DNA of 64,000 nucleotides from Streptomyces sp. CB09001 (GTDB taxonomy: Bacteria > Actinomycetota > Actinomycetes > Streptomycetales > Streptomycetaceae), in NCBI RefSeq assembly GCF_003369795.1, contig NZ_CP026730.1:3534001-3598000 (forward strand), given 5' to 3'. Both the position numbers and the translations under genes were made by a program. Within the stretch, counting starts at the first letter, position 1; each line of letters begins with the position of its first letter. The notes under the pieces were generated by a model that saw only the letters and a program-made list of their open reading frames with translations, ran no database searches and was not told the origin of the DNA. Below are positions 18,117 through 26,321 of this stretch, in pieces.

Positions 18117-18650
18117 TCAGGCGTTCCGTGTCTCGACGACGACCGACTCGATGACGATGTCGGTGAGGGGCCGCTCGGTGCGGGGGTTGGTTCGGGCGGC
18201 GGCGATGGTGTCGACGACCTTCTGGCTGGGCGTGTCGGTCACTTCGCCGAAGATCGTGTGTTTGCGGTTGAGCCAGGTCGTCGGGGAGACGGTGATGAAG
18301 AACTGCGAGCCGTTGGTCCCGGGGCCGGCGTTGGCCATGGCCATCAGGTAGGGCTTGTCGAAGGCGAGGTCGGGGTGGAACTCGTCGGGGAACTGGTAGC
18401 CGGGGTCGCCGGTGCCGTTGCCCAGCGGATCGCCGCCCTGGATCATGAAGCCGCTGAGGACCCGGTGGAAGACGGTGCCGTCGTAGAGCCTGGCCATGGA
18501 TGTCTCGCCGGTGGCGGGGTGGGTCCACTCCCGCTCGCCGCGGGCCAGCTCGACGAAGTTCTTGACGGTTCTGGGTGCGTGGTTCAGCAGCAGCCGGACC
18601 TCGATGTCACCTTGGCTGGTCTTCAGGGTGGCGTAGAGCTGCGCGGCCAC
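18117..18650 (-). CDS. Peptidyl-prolyl cis-trans isomerase, cyclophilin type
   Basis: 177 residues from GTG 18650. The cyclophilin core motifs are present: APRTVKNFVELARG, YDGTVFHRVLSGFMIQGGD (active-site Arg and Phe), MANAGPGTNGSQFFITV and HTIFGEV. There is no signal peptide, so it should act in the cytoplasm as a folding catalyst. The size fits the small single-domain actinobacterial PpiA type. It is transcribed toward the rhomboid gene with a hairpin between. Confidence 0.95.
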   Translation of the reverse strand: MAAQLYATLKTSQGDIEVRLLLNHAPRTVKNFVELARGEREWTHPATGETSMARLYDGTVFHRVLSGFMIQGGDPLGNGTGDPGYQFPDEFHPDLAFDKPYLMAMANAGPGTNGSQFFITVSPTTWLNRKHTIFGEVTDTPSQKVVDTIAAARTNPRTERPLTDIVIESVVVETRNA

Positions 18651-18970
18651 GAGGTGCCTTCCGTCGTCCTGTTGTGCGCACCGATCCTCGCACGGCCGGG
18701 GGCGCGTTCGGTGCTCTTACCGCTGGGTCACGAGCGTGGGGCGCCGATCCGTGGCATGGTCGTGGACAGGCTCGTGTTGCCCGGTATTCATCGGTTATTG
18801 ACGTTGATCGGCTCTTGTTCGCAACTTCATCACCACTTGCCCCAGAGGCCGCGGCGGCATCGTCCGTGACCCGGATGCCCGCCCTCGCATGCCTGGCGGC
18901 GCGTCCCCAGGCATGATCCGTAAAAGGGTGGAAAGTCGAATTACCGTACGCCACCGAGGAGGAGGAACCC
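18651..18970. other. Divergent intergenic region
   Basis: 320 bases between divergent cyclophilin and DUF5324 genes. It must hold both promoters; I see a GAGGAGGAGGAA ribosome site for the DUF5324 gene at its right end and no other clear element or ORF. Confidence 0.5.
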
Positions 18971-19669
18971 GTGACCCGCATCGACAGCGTGCGCGCCGCG
19001 ACCGGTTCGGCGAAGGACAGCGTGCTGCACGCCGCGGAAGTGGTGGCGCCCTACGCCGACACGGCCAAGGACAGGGCCGCTCACTATGCACAGGAGGCGC
19101 GCGTACGGCTGGCGCCCAAGGTGTCGCAGGCCACGTGCCAGGCACGCCTTCAGTACGGCACGCACGTGGCGCCGCGGCTGGAACAGGCCCGTACGCATGT
19201 GCCGCCGAAGATGGACGCGGCCGCGCAGGAGGCCGCTGTCCGTACGCGTCTGGCCGCTCGGCAGGCGGCCGACTACTCACGTCCGAGGATCGAGCAGGCG
19301 GTGGCCGCGGCCGGTCCCGTGCGCGACGAGGCCACGGCGCGCGGTGCTGCCGCGCTGGCCGCGCTGCGTGGTCAGGTCACGGCGAAGGAGATTCAGAGGC
19401 TGACGCGCAGGCATCAGCGACGGGCCCGGGCCGGCCGGGTCGCCAAGGTCCTCGCGGTGGTCGGTGTCGTCGCGGGTGGTGCCTTCGCCGCGTGGAAGTG
19501 GTGGGACAAGCAGGCCAACCCGGACTGGCTGGTGGAGCCGCCGGAGGCGACGGAGGTTCCCGAGTCGGGCCGGCTGACGTCGGTGGACGGCACGGGTGAG
19601 GCGCTCCTCGATCCCGAGGTGCAGGCCAAGCAGGCTCAGGAGGAGGCGGAGGGCGACGAGCCCCGCTGA
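18971..19669 (+). CDS. DUF5324 family protein
   Basis: 232 residues from GTG 18971 behind a very strong GGAGGAGGAA site. Residues 1-150 are almost all helix-forming, rich in Ala, Arg, Glu and Lys with repeated short amphipathic units (ATGSAKDSVLHAAEVVAPYA and similar), reminiscent of apolipoprotein/LEA-like repeats. A single membrane helix (about 158-176, VLAVVGVVAGGAFAAWKWW) and an acidic tail follow. The family is known in Streptomyces without a defined function. A peripheral membrane or stress role is only a guess from composition. Confidence 0.85.
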   Translation: MTRIDSVRAATGSAKDSVLHAAEVVAPYADTAKDRAAHYAQEARVRLAPKVSQATCQARLQYGTHVAPRLEQARTHVPPKMDAAAQEAAVRTRLAARQAADYSRPRIEQAVAAAGPVRDEATARGAAALAALRGQVTAKEIQRLTRRHQRRARAGRVAKVLAVVGVVAGGAFAAWKWWDKQANPDWLVEPPEATEVPESGRLTSVDGTGEALLDPEVQAKQAQEEAEGDEPR

Positions 19670-19712
19670 TCCCCGCGCGCTGTACTGGCGACGGCCGTTT
19701 TCTGTCGTTTCC

Positions 19713-19761
19713 ACATCGCCGCGGGGCGGGAGACCGTGAGTCTCTCGCCCCGCGGCGATGT
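19713..19761. terminator. Bidirectional terminator between DUF5324 and uppS genes
   Basis: 21-bp stem (19713-19733 with 19741-19761, one G-U pair) and 7-nt loop between convergent genes. Its right arm runs straight into a parS site. Confidence 0.85.
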
Positions 19762-19773
19762 TTCACGTGAAAC
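19760..19773. other. parS: parS site (ParB binding)
   Basis: Perfect 14-bp palindrome GTTTCACGTGAAAC, the Streptomyces/Bacillus parS core. Intergenic, overlapping the end of the terminator hairpin, about 26 kb from oriC on the gyr side. Confidence 0.97.
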
Positions 19774-19784
19774 GGTGCCGGCGC

Positions 19785-20561
19785 TCAGCGGCCGTAGCGG
19801 CGTTCCCGCAGGGAGTAGGAGCGCAGGGCGCGCAGGAAGTCGATCTCCCGGAAGTCCGGCCAGTACGTTTCGCAGAAGTGGACCTCGGCGTAGGCGGACT
19901 GCCAGAGCAGGAATCCGGAGAGCCGCTGTTCGCCGGAGGTGCGGATGATGAGGTCGGACTCGGACCGTGTCTTGGAGTACAGGTGCTTGGAGATGTGCTC
20001 CATGGTGAAGGTCTCGATGAACTCGTCGATGTCGCCGCCCTGGGAGCTGTGCTCGGTCAGGGCGGAGCGCACGGCGTCGACGATCTCGCGTCTGCCGCCG
20101 TAGCCCACGGCGACATCGACCTTGGTGCCGCCCTTGCGGCCCTGGGTGGCGGCGGTGGCGGTCTTGAGGCGGCCGGCGGACTCCGCGGGCAGCAGGTCCA
20201 GGGCGCCGACGGCTTCGACGGGCCAGGGGTTGCCCGGCGCGGCCAGTTGCTCGACGACCTCGGCGATGATGTCGATGAGGGGGTTCAGCTGCTCCTCGGG
20301 GCGGGCAAGGTTGTCGTCGGAGAGCATGAAGAGGGTGACGTGTTCGATCTGCGCGGAGTCGCACCAGCGCAGGAAGTCCAGCACCTTGGCGCCGCCGGCC
20401 CGGTAGCCCTCTCGGGGGTCGTCGATGCCCGACATCTTGGCCCACCGGCGGTTGCCGTCGAGCATGATGCCGATGTGCTGGGGGCGTGGGCGTCCTTCCA
20501 GCTCTCTGACCAGCCGCTTCATATAGAGCGCATCAAGAGCGGCCCGTACCTTCGCCCGCAT
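19785..20561 (-). CDS. uppS: Isoprenyl transferase (undecaprenyl diphosphate synthase family)
   Basis: 258 residues from ATG 20561 with GGAAGGGG upstream. The cis-prenyltransferase signatures are present: HIGIMLDGNRRWAK with the catalytic Asp near residue 35, the FMLSDDNLARP region, and the C-terminal SDLIIRTSGEQRLSGFLLWQSAYAE and EVHFCETYWPDF blocks. It adds isoprene units to an allylic diphosphate with cis geometry to make the C50-C55 lipid carrier for wall glycans. Streptomyces genomes usually have more than one such enzyme, so chain length and in vivo product cannot be fixed from sequence. Confidence 0.94.
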   Translation of the reverse strand: MRAKVRAALDALYMKRLVRELEGRPRPQHIGIMLDGNRRWAKMSGIDDPREGYRAGGAKVLDFLRWCDSAQIEHVTLFMLSDDNLARPEEQLNPLIDIIAEVVEQLAAPGNPWPVEAVGALDLLPAESAGRLKTATAATQGRKGGTKVDVAVGYGGRREIVDAVRSALTEHSSQGGDIDEFIETFTMEHISKHLYSKTRSESDLIIRTSGEQRLSGFLLWQSAYAEVHFCETYWPDFREIDFLRALRSYSLRERRYGR

Positions 20562-20958
20562 GGTCTACCCCTTCCACCTCGTCGGTAGCGACCGGACGGC
20601 TCCGACGGCGATGAGCCACGTGGCACCGCCCCGCAGGGGTCTGCGCTGATGCCCTGTGGGGTGACGATATCAAGAGCAGACAGCGCCTCCGGGGCACCGA
20701 GAGGGGCCCGTCCGGGGGCCGGTTCCCGTGGTGGTGCGGACGTCGGAGCGCTGTTCCACGTGCTCAACTGGCCCTTTCCCTCCGGTCGTTGTTGATCACC
20801 CGGGCGGTGCGTGCGGTGTCGGGCACCGTGTGGGGCCGGCGACGGTGAGGAACGTCTCCGTCCGCCGGCGCCCGCGAGGGCGGACGCGCTGCGGCCCCCC
20901 GGAAGCGAACAGAGCGCCTCCGATCTACGTTTCCGCAGGTCGGAGGCGCTCTTGACGG
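20562..20958. other. Intergenic region upstream of uppS
   Basis: About 400 bases without a supported gene. The right end is the terminator of the tRNA-Ala gene; the left part should contain the uppS promoter. No ORF here has protein-like composition. Confidence 0.5.
20911..20952 (-). terminator. Terminator of the tRNA-Ala gene
   Basis: Perfect 13-bp stem (20911-20923 with 20940-20952), 7 nt beyond the tRNA 3' end on the minus strand. Confidence 0.8.
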
Positions 20959-21031
20959 TGGAGCCTAGGGGAGTCGAACCCCTGACATCTGCCATGCAAA
21001 GACAGCGCTCTACCAACTGAGCTAAGGCCCC
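20959..21031 (-). tRNA. tRNA-Ala (anticodon TGC)
   Basis: 73-nt cloverleaf on the minus strand: acceptor GGGGCCT pairs with AGGCTCC, D-arm AGCTCAGTTGGTAGAGC, anticodon stem CTGTC/GGCAG with TGC in the loop, and T-arm GGGGTTCGACTCCCC. The discriminator is A; the CCA end is not encoded. Confidence 0.96.
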
Positions 21032-21211
21032 TCGGGTGGCGTTGCCGGTCCTGGTGCCGCGGACCGCCGGTCGCCGCGGACAAGAGTACCGGGTCGCCCC
21101 CCGTATCTCACAAATGATTGGGGCTCCCGGGGAACGACCACGCTCCGTAAGATGCTCGGCGTGGTTCGCTGGAGCGAACTGCGGTTTTTGGGGAAGCGAT
21201 GGGGAGACGCA

Positions 21212-21760
21212 ATGGACGCCGCACAGCAGGAAGCCACCGCAAGAGCGCGGGAACTGCAGCGGAACTGGTACGGGGAGCCGCTGGGGGCGCTCTTCCGCAG
21301 GCTTATCGACGATCTCGGTCTCAACCAGGCTCGTCTCGCGGGGGTGCTGGGGCTGTCCGCGCCGATGCTGTCGCAGCTGATGAGCGGCCAGCGGGCGAAG
21401 ATCGGCAATCCCGCGGTGGTCCAGCGGGTACAGCTGCTGCAGGACCTGGCTGGGCAGGTCGCCGACGGCAGTGTGAGCGCGGCCGAGGCCACGGAGCGCA
21501 TGGACGAGATCAAGAAGTCGCAGGGGGGCTCGGTGCTCAGCAACACCACGACGACCACGAGTAGTTCGGGTGCGCCCACGGTCAAGCGGGTGGTCCGGGA
21601 GATCCAGTCGCTGCTGCGGTCGGTGTCGGCCGCCGGGGACATCATCGACGCGGCGGACTCGCTCTCCTCCTCGCATCCGGAGCTGGCGGAGTTCCTGCGG
21701 GTGTACGGCGCGGGCCGCACCTCGGACGCGGTCGCGCACTACCAGTCCCACCAGAACTGA
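21212..21760 (+). CDS. Helix-turn-helix DNA-binding protein
   Basis: 182 residues from ATG 21212 (GGGGAGA upstream); an earlier in-frame GTG at 21152 has no ribosome site. The N-terminal half holds an HTH-like segment (about 36-60: LGLNQARLAGVLGLSAPMLSQLMSGQRAKIGNP region, quoted in part as LNQARLAGVLGLSAPMLSQ). A Thr/Ser-rich linker (about residues 110-122, NTTTTTSSSGAP) leads to a helical C-terminal domain. It lies 85 nt upstream of a Ser/Thr kinase gene on the same strand, so the two may form one unit. The regulon is unknown. Confidence 0.85.
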   Translation: MDAAQQEATARARELQRNWYGEPLGALFRRLIDDLGLNQARLAGVLGLSAPMLSQLMSGQRAKIGNPAVVQRVQLLQDLAGQVADGSVSAAEATERMDEIKKSQGGSVLSNTTTTTSSSGAPTVKRVVREIQSLLRSVSAAGDIIDAADSLSSSHPELAEFLRVYGAGRTSDAVAHYQSHQN

Positions 21761-21846
21761 TCCCTCGGGTCCGGTCGCCGAGGGGGTCGGCGGCCGGGCC
21801 CGCGGGAGTGGCGCGACAGGTCCCAGGGGAGGAGCGGCGCACAGCC

Positions 21847-23691
21847 ATGGGTGAGGTCTTCGCGGGCCGGTACGAGCTGGTCGATCCGATCGGCCGGGGC
21901 GGGGTGGGTGCCGTCTGGCGTGCCTGGGACCACCGGCGCAGGCGTTATGTGGCCGCGAAGGTGCTCCAGCAGCGGGACGCGCACTCGCTGCTGCGGTTCG
22001 TCCGTGAGCAGGCGCTGCGGATCGATCACCCCCATGTGCTGGCCCCCGCGAGCTGGGCCGCCGACGACGACCAGGTCCTGTTCACCATGGACCTGGTGAC
22101 GGGGGGTTCGCTGGTCCATCTGGTCGGGGACTACGGGCCGCTGCCGCCCGAATTCGTGTGCACGCTGCTCGACCAGCTGCTGTCGGGCCTTGGGGCGGTG
22201 CACGGGGAGGGGGTGGTGCACCGTGACATCAAGCCCGCCAACCTGCTCCTGGAGGCGACGGGGACGGGCCGGCCGCGCCTCAGGCTGTCGGACTTCGGCA
22301 TCGCGATGCGGCTGGGTGAGCCCCGGCTGACGGAGACCAACCTCGTGGTGGGGACGCCGGGTTATCTCGCGCCTGAGCAGATGATGGGTGCGGAACCGGA
22401 CTTTCCGTCGGACCTGTTCGCGGTGGGTCTGGTCGCGCTGTATCTGCTGGAAGGGGCCAAGCCGGACGCCAAGGTGCTCGTCCAGCATTTCGCCGAGCAC
22501 GGTACGCCGCCCGCGCCGCGGGGGATTCCCGAGCCGCTGTGGCAGGTCGTGGCGACGCTGCTGCAGCCGGATCCGTCGGCGAGGTTCCGTACCGCCACGG
22601 GGGCGCGCAAGGCGCTGGCCGCGGCGGTGGAGCTGTTGCCGGAGCCCGGGCCCGACGACGAGCTGATCGAGATCTTCGACCAAGTGGGGCCGCTGCCAAC
22701 CGGGTTCGGGCCCGAGGGCCCGCTCAAGAGGGCCTCCGGAGTGGACGACGTACCGACGGACCCGCGAGGCCCTGCGAGCGCGCCTCCGGGCGCGGACCCG
22801 TCCCCGCCCGCCGCCCCGCCGGCACCCCCCTGGCCGGGCACGCCCCCGGGCGGCCCGTCCCCGCAACCGGACCGGACGCCTTCGGTTCCGCGACCGGCCG
22901 GCTCGCCCCCCGGCCAGGACTGGTCGTCGCCCGGCGTCCCGAGCGCGCCCCCACCGGGCCCGGACTCGACGCCCGCGTCCACACCGCCCGGCGCTCCCGC
23001 GACAGCGCCCGGCGCATCGTCCGACACCGGACTGCCGTCCTCCACGCCGGGCCTGCCGCCGCCGGGCGCGCCGCCTGTCTTCGGGGGCACGGTGGGACCG
23101 GCCGTTGCCCCGTCCGATCCCGCCGGACACGCGTCCTACGGGGCCGGTGAACCGTCCGGCCAGGGCTGGACGCCGTCCACACCCTCCAGGCCCGCCGCAG
23201 CGCCCTCGGCGCCCTCGCGCCCCGGCCGGACGCGTCCCGCCCCGGACGGGACGCATTCCGAGGAGGTGCCGGAAGCCGGGCGGTCGGGTGCCATGTCGGA
23301 GACCGGGAGTTTCCACCTGCCGCCGCCGCGGCCGACCGTCACCCCGGCGTCGGCCGCGGCGGCCGACGCGGCGCGGCCGCCCGCACCGCACCCGGCGTTC
23401 ACGGGCGGACCGCAGCACCTTCCGCCGGACCGGACGCCCGACCGGAGTCAGTACCCGGCGCCGCACGGGCCGCCGCTCCCCGCCCAGGCCCTCGCGCCGT
23501 CCCCGGCGCCGCGTGCCGACGTCCCCACCGCCGCGTACACCGCCCGGAACCCGCAGTCCACCCCTCCCGCCCAGCACCGCGGGGCACGGCGCCGCCGCCG
23601 TCCCGGCCCTCCGGCACGGGTGGTCCTGCCACTGCTGCTGCTCGCCCTGGCCTGCTACGCGGTGGGCTTCTGGGCGCTGACCCGTATCTGA
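21847..23691 (+). CDS. Membrane-anchored Ser/Thr protein kinase with Pro-rich linker
   Basis: 614 residues from ATG 21847 (GGAGGAG upstream); GTG 21808 would add 13 residues. The kinase domain (about 1-265) has GRGGVGAVWRAW, the ATP lysine in VAAKVL, HRDIKPANLLL, SDFGIAMR and APEQM, so all catalytic residues are present. Residues about 285-580 are an extreme Pro/Ala/Gly/Ser linker, probably disordered, ending in a basic patch and one C-terminal membrane helix (about 592-612, VVLPLLLLALACYAVGFWAL) with almost nothing outside. It has no PASTA or other sensor domain. Substrates unknown; the PstP-like phosphatase at 3.5 kb could act on them. Confidence 0.92.
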   Translation: MGEVFAGRYELVDPIGRGGVGAVWRAWDHRRRRYVAAKVLQQRDAHSLLRFVREQALRIDHPHVLAPASWAADDDQVLFTMDLVTGGSLVHLVGDYGPLPPEFVCTLLDQLLSGLGAVHGEGVVHRDIKPANLLLEATGTGRPRLRLSDFGIAMRLGEPRLTETNLVVGTPGYLAPEQMMGAEPDFPSDLFAVGLVALYLLEGAKPDAKVLVQHFAEHGTPPAPRGIPEPLWQVVATLLQPDPSARFRTATGARKALAAAVELLPEPGPDDELIEIFDQVGPLPTGFGPEGPLKRASGVDDVPTDPRGPASAPPGADPSPPAAPPAPPWPGTPPGGPSPQPDRTPSVPRPAGSPPGQDWSSPGVPSAPPPGPDSTPASTPPGAPATAPGASSDTGLPSSTPGLPPPGAPPVFGGTVGPAVAPSDPAGHASYGAGEPSGQGWTPSTPSRPAAAPSAPSRPGRTRPAPDGTHSEEVPEAGRSGAMSETGSFHLPPPRPTVTPASAAAADAARPPAPHPAFTGGPQHLPPDRTPDRSQYPAPHGPPLPAQALAPSPAPRADVPTAAYTARNPQSTPPAQHRGARRRRRPGPPARVVLPLLLLALACYAVGFWALTRI

Positions 23692-23711
23692 GCCCAGGGC
23701 GCCGGAGGGTT

Positions 23712-23794
23712 AGGGCGTGTCGTTCGGATCAGGCCGACTCCGGGCCACGGCGCCTTGTGGCCCCGCGACCCCGGCAAGACCCGAACGACACCCT
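23712..23794. repeat. Nested inverted-repeat element
   Basis: Outer arms (23712-23730 and 23778-23794) pair over about 16 bp with one bulge and one mismatch around a shared GTGTCGTTCGG core. An inner GGGCCAC/GTGGCCC stem (23742-23748 with 23757-23763) lies between. It fills the gap between the convergent kinase and secreted-protein genes. It may be a terminator or a small MITE-like element. Confidence 0.6.
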
Positions 23795-25153
23795 CTAGGT
23801 CCTGCGCCGGACTGTCGCCGTCCACACGGCCAGGCCGAGCAGCAGCAGGCTGCCGGTGCCGATTCCGCCGACGGCGACGGCCTTCATGGCGAGGTCGCCG
23901 TCCGCCGCTCCGCCGGCCGGGGCGGCCACCCGGTCCTGCGCGGAGATCTCGAAGAGGCCCTTCGGCCGGGACTCCCCCGCGTATCCGGGGCCGGTCCCCG
24001 CCGATCCCCCGAGTCGCAGGCGCAGCGTCAGCGCGAAGGGCCCCTGGCCGAAGTCGTCGGCCACCTGGGCCGCGAGGTGGACCACGACGTAGTAGTCACC
24101 GGCGAACCGCAGCGCGCCGACCTGTCCCGCGGTGGCGTACCGGTTGGGGTAGGCCACGGGGGGCAGGGGGGCGAGGCCGACCGTGGTCGTCCGCCCGGTG
24201 TAGCCCTTGGCCGCGTCGTCGACCTCGGCGCGCACGGGGTTGTGCAGGGCCAGTCGCAGGGCACCGGTGGCATAGCCGGAGGCGTCCGCGGAGCCGGCGA
24301 GTTCGGCGGTGGCGTACACCTGGCGGCCCCAGTCGACCGGCACCTTGTAGTAGAGGGTCTCCCCGGGCCGGATGTCGTCGCGCCAGACCCCCTGCCTGAC
24401 GAGGGCGGCGTGGGCGAATCCGTTGCCGCCCGGCCGGCGTTCCGGCTCGCCGGCGAGGGGTTCGGGCGAGGCGGAGTCCCAGGCCTCGGGGGCCTTCGTC
24501 GCGCCGGTCTCACGCGGGCGGGGCTCGGTGGCGACGGTGAGTTCCAGGTCCCAGTCGTCCGGCGGGGAGTCCTGGGGCCGGGTCCGCTCGACGCCCACGT
24601 AGTAGGTGCCGGGGTCCTGGCACCGCTGGGCGGCGGGATCGATCTCGCGCATGCCCCGGGCGGTGACCGGGCGGGGGCTGCGGGCGGCGCCGAAGGTCGC
24701 GCTCTGCACGGAGCACGAACCGCCGTCGGCGTCCTGCACGGAGACCCGGATGCCGTCGACCGCGGTGACCTCCCCGTCGGCGCCGGGAACGGCGGTGACG
24801 GAGACGTAGGCGTCCGAGGCGGCGTCGAGTTCGAGGCGGTAGTAGAGGGTGCCGTTCCTCGGCAGGGAGCTGCGGTAGGTGGCGCCCGCCTCCAGCGGTT
24901 CGGCGCCCGCGGTGGCACTCGCGCCCGCGATCCGTACGGCGTCGTCGGCGAAGTCGTATCCGGCGGCCGGACCGGCCGAGCCGGCCGCCGGGCCGACCGC
25001 GGGGCCGACCGCGAGGGCGGTCGCGCCGGGCAGGGCGGTGGTCGTGGCCAGTACGGCGGTCGTGGCCAGTACGGCGGTCGTGGCCAGTACGGCGGCCACC
25101 ACGGCCGCTCGCCCCGCCCCGGCGCTCCGTCGAGCCGTACACCACCGTCCCAT
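23795..25153 (-). CDS. Secreted, C-terminally membrane-anchored protein of unknown function
   Basis: 452 residues from ATG 25153. The signal sequence (about 1-50) has a hydrophobic core built on three AVLATT units from an 18-bp DNA repeat. The exported part contains two beta-rich segments resembling bacterial pre-peptidase C-terminal/lectin-like folds (GTLYYRLELDAASDAYVSV and GETLYYKVPVDWGRQVYATA), with the paired Cys of SCSV and RCQD. A C-terminal membrane helix (about 428-447, GGIGTGSLLLLGLAVW) and a basic TVRRRT tail anchor it. This layout fits a surface protein; no catalytic motif is seen. Confidence 0.82.
   Translation of the reverse strand: MGRWCTARRSAGAGRAAVVAAVLATTAVLATTAVLATTTALPGATALAVGPAVGPAAGSAGPAAGYDFADDAVRIAGASATAGAEPLEAGATYRSSLPRNGTLYYRLELDAASDAYVSVTAVPGADGEVTAVDGIRVSVQDADGGSCSVQSATFGAARSPRPVTARGMREIDPAAQRCQDPGTYYVGVERTRPQDSPPDDWDLELTVATEPRPRETGATKAPEAWDSASPEPLAGEPERRPGGNGFAHAALVRQGVWRDDIRPGETLYYKVPVDWGRQVYATAELAGSADASGYATGALRLALHNPVRAEVDDAAKGYTGRTTTVGLAPLPPVAYPNRYATAGQVGALRFAGDYYVVVHLAAQVADDFGQGPFALTLRLRLGGSAGTGPGYAGESRPKGLFEISAQDRVAAPAGGAADGDLAMKAVAVGGIGTGSLLLLGLAVWTATVRRRT
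25041..25094. repeat. Three perfect 18-bp direct repeats in a signal-peptide coding region
   Basis: GTCGTGGCCAGTACGGCG at 25041, 25059 and 25077. On the minus strand it encodes repeated AVLATT in the hydrophobic core of the signal sequence; unit length keeps the frame, so copy number can vary without frameshift. Confidence 0.95.
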
Positions 25154-25230
25154 GACCCGCCACCCCTCGCGCTCACCGGCTCTGTCGCCGCCCGCCCCGA
25201 GCGGACCGTGCCCCCTCAGGGCAACACAAA

Positions 25231-25255
25231 ACCCCGACCGTTTGACGGCCGGGGT
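25231..25255 (-). terminator. Terminator after the DLW-39 gene
   Basis: A 10-bp stem with one mismatch (25231-25240 with 25246-25255) followed on the minus strand by TTTTGTGTT, a rho-independent pattern, 28 nt after the stop. Confidence 0.8.
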
Positions 25256-25282
25256 CTGCTCAGGACCGGATGTCGGTCGTAC

Positions 25283-25411
25283 TCACGAACCCGTGGGCAC
25301 GGAGTCAGTCGCCTCCGTCCACAGATCCTGCTCGGCGCGATCCGCCTGGATCTGGCGGTACACGAGGAGCCCGCCGATGGCGGCCAGTGCGACCAGGAGA
25401 AGCTTCTTCAC
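25283..25411 (-). CDS. DLW-39 family small membrane protein
   Basis: 42 residues from GTG 25411 with GAGG upstream. It starts VKKLLLVALAAIGGLLVYRQ, one membrane helix, then a charged segment with the family-naming DLW motif (AEQDLWTEATD). This tiny protein is widespread near gyrA and tRNA genes in actinobacteria. Function unknown. Although separated here from gyrA by about 11 kb of accessory genes, its relative position is otherwise typical. Confidence 0.88.
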   Translation of the reverse strand: MKKLLLVALAAIGGLLVYRQIQADRAEQDLWTEATDSVPTGS

Positions 25412-25749
25412 CGCGCGACCTCGTCTTTCCTTGACGTAGGGGACCTTCGGCGCCCGACTATACACACCGGCCGATACCGATCGGTGACCTGTGTCGGCGG
25501 TCAACTGCCCGTCACCGGACCCCTTTAGAAGCGGACGAACCCATTCTGATCGGAGGGTGATCACACCCTCACGTGCCGTGACTTTTGCCCGCCTCCCTCC
25601 CGTCTGCGCACCTTTTCCAGCGCCTTGCGGCTATTCGGGTGGTGTTCATCTGAACATCGACGCGCCACGGGCGTCGGTCCACTACTTCGCGGCCCTCATA
25701 CACATCATGAGGAAAGTACGCAAATCGCCCAACCCGAAAGTGAGGGGCC
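25412..25749. other. Divergent intergenic region with a hyphenated palindrome
   Basis: 338 bases between the DLW-39 gene and the secreted-protein gene. GAGGGTG-ATCA-CACCCTC (25553-25570) is a perfect 7-bp inverted repeat with a 4-nt centre, a possible operator. The right end carries a GTGAGGGG ribosome site. No ORF is supported. Confidence 0.5.
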
Positions 25750-26115
25750 ATGGCCCGGAACAAGGTCCTGACGCTGTGGACCAGCATCGTCACCGCCTTC
25801 CTCGCGCTGTGCACGGCGCTCGGACTCGTCACGACGACGGCCGCCGCGGCCGTACCGCAGACCGGAACGCACAGCAACACCGAGAGCGCCTCCCCCGAGG
25901 CGGCACCCGCGGCCGCGCTCCCCCTGCCCCGGTCCCGAACCGGCTCCCTGCCCCCCACCATGAAGCAGCGCATCCGCGCCGAGGCGCACGGCGCGGCGCC
26001 CAGCTGCCGCCACCACCCGCTCGCCGGCGCCGCCACCGCCACGACCACCGGCCTTCCCTGCGACGACACCGCGGTCGAATCCCGGGCCCAGCACACCATC
26101 CCGCTCCAGCGCTGA
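25750..26115 (+). CDS. Small secreted protein, conserved Streptomyces type (possibly DUF6344)
   Basis: 121 residues from ATG 25750 with GAGGGG 5 nt upstream. Residues 1-34 are a signal peptide (MARNKVLTLWTSIVTAFLAL then CTALGLVTTTAAAAV). The mature part is Ala/Pro/Thr-rich with a conserved-looking basic segment, LPPTMKQRIRAEAHG, and two cysteines. I recall similar short proteins in other Streptomyces but cannot confirm the family name. No enzymatic motif. A terminator hairpin follows. Confidence 0.7.
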   Translation: MARNKVLTLWTSIVTAFLALCTALGLVTTTAAAAVPQTGTHSNTESASPEAAPAAALPLPRSRTGSLPPTMKQRIRAEAHGAAPSCRHHPLAGAATATTTGLPCDDTAVESRAQHTIPLQR

Positions 26116-26180
26116 GCGCCCCGCGCCACCCCCGACCCTGACGTAACGGCGATCTGCGTACCGCACCACACGCGAGAAAC

Positions 26181-26210
26181 GGCCCGGCCGCTCGACAGAG
26201 CAGCCGGGCC
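26181..26210 (+). terminator. Terminator after the small secreted protein gene
   Basis: Perfect 8-bp stem GGCCCGGC/GCCGGGCC (26181-26188 with 26203-26210). Confidence 0.75.
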
Positions 26211-26288
26211 GCCGCCGTGTGTGCGCGGAACACCGCGCTGCCCGTCCGGTCCCGCCCCTTCGACCACCCGACCACCCACCCCGGCTCT

Positions 26289-26302
26289 TCAAGACCTCTT
26301 GA
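26289..26302. promoter_or_regulatory. Candidate operator of the GntR-type regulator
   Basis: TCAAGA-CC-TCTTGA is a perfect 6-bp inverted repeat with a 2-nt centre, 20 nt before the GTG start of the GntR gene. Size, symmetry and position fit an autoregulatory GntR operator; binding is not shown. Confidence 0.5.
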
Positions 26303-26321
26303 GGAGTTGTAGCCTGCGACC

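Noticed and set aside
19758..20588. Frame on the + strand beginning at the parS site opposite uppS
   Set aside because: It starts with M-F-H-V-K from parS by chance and is antisense to a clear uppS gene.
25553..25570. GAGGGTG-ATCA-CACCCTC as a terminator
   Set aside because: No T-tract and it lies in a divergent gap where no gene ends, so an operator-like role is more likely; left as an unassigned palindrome.
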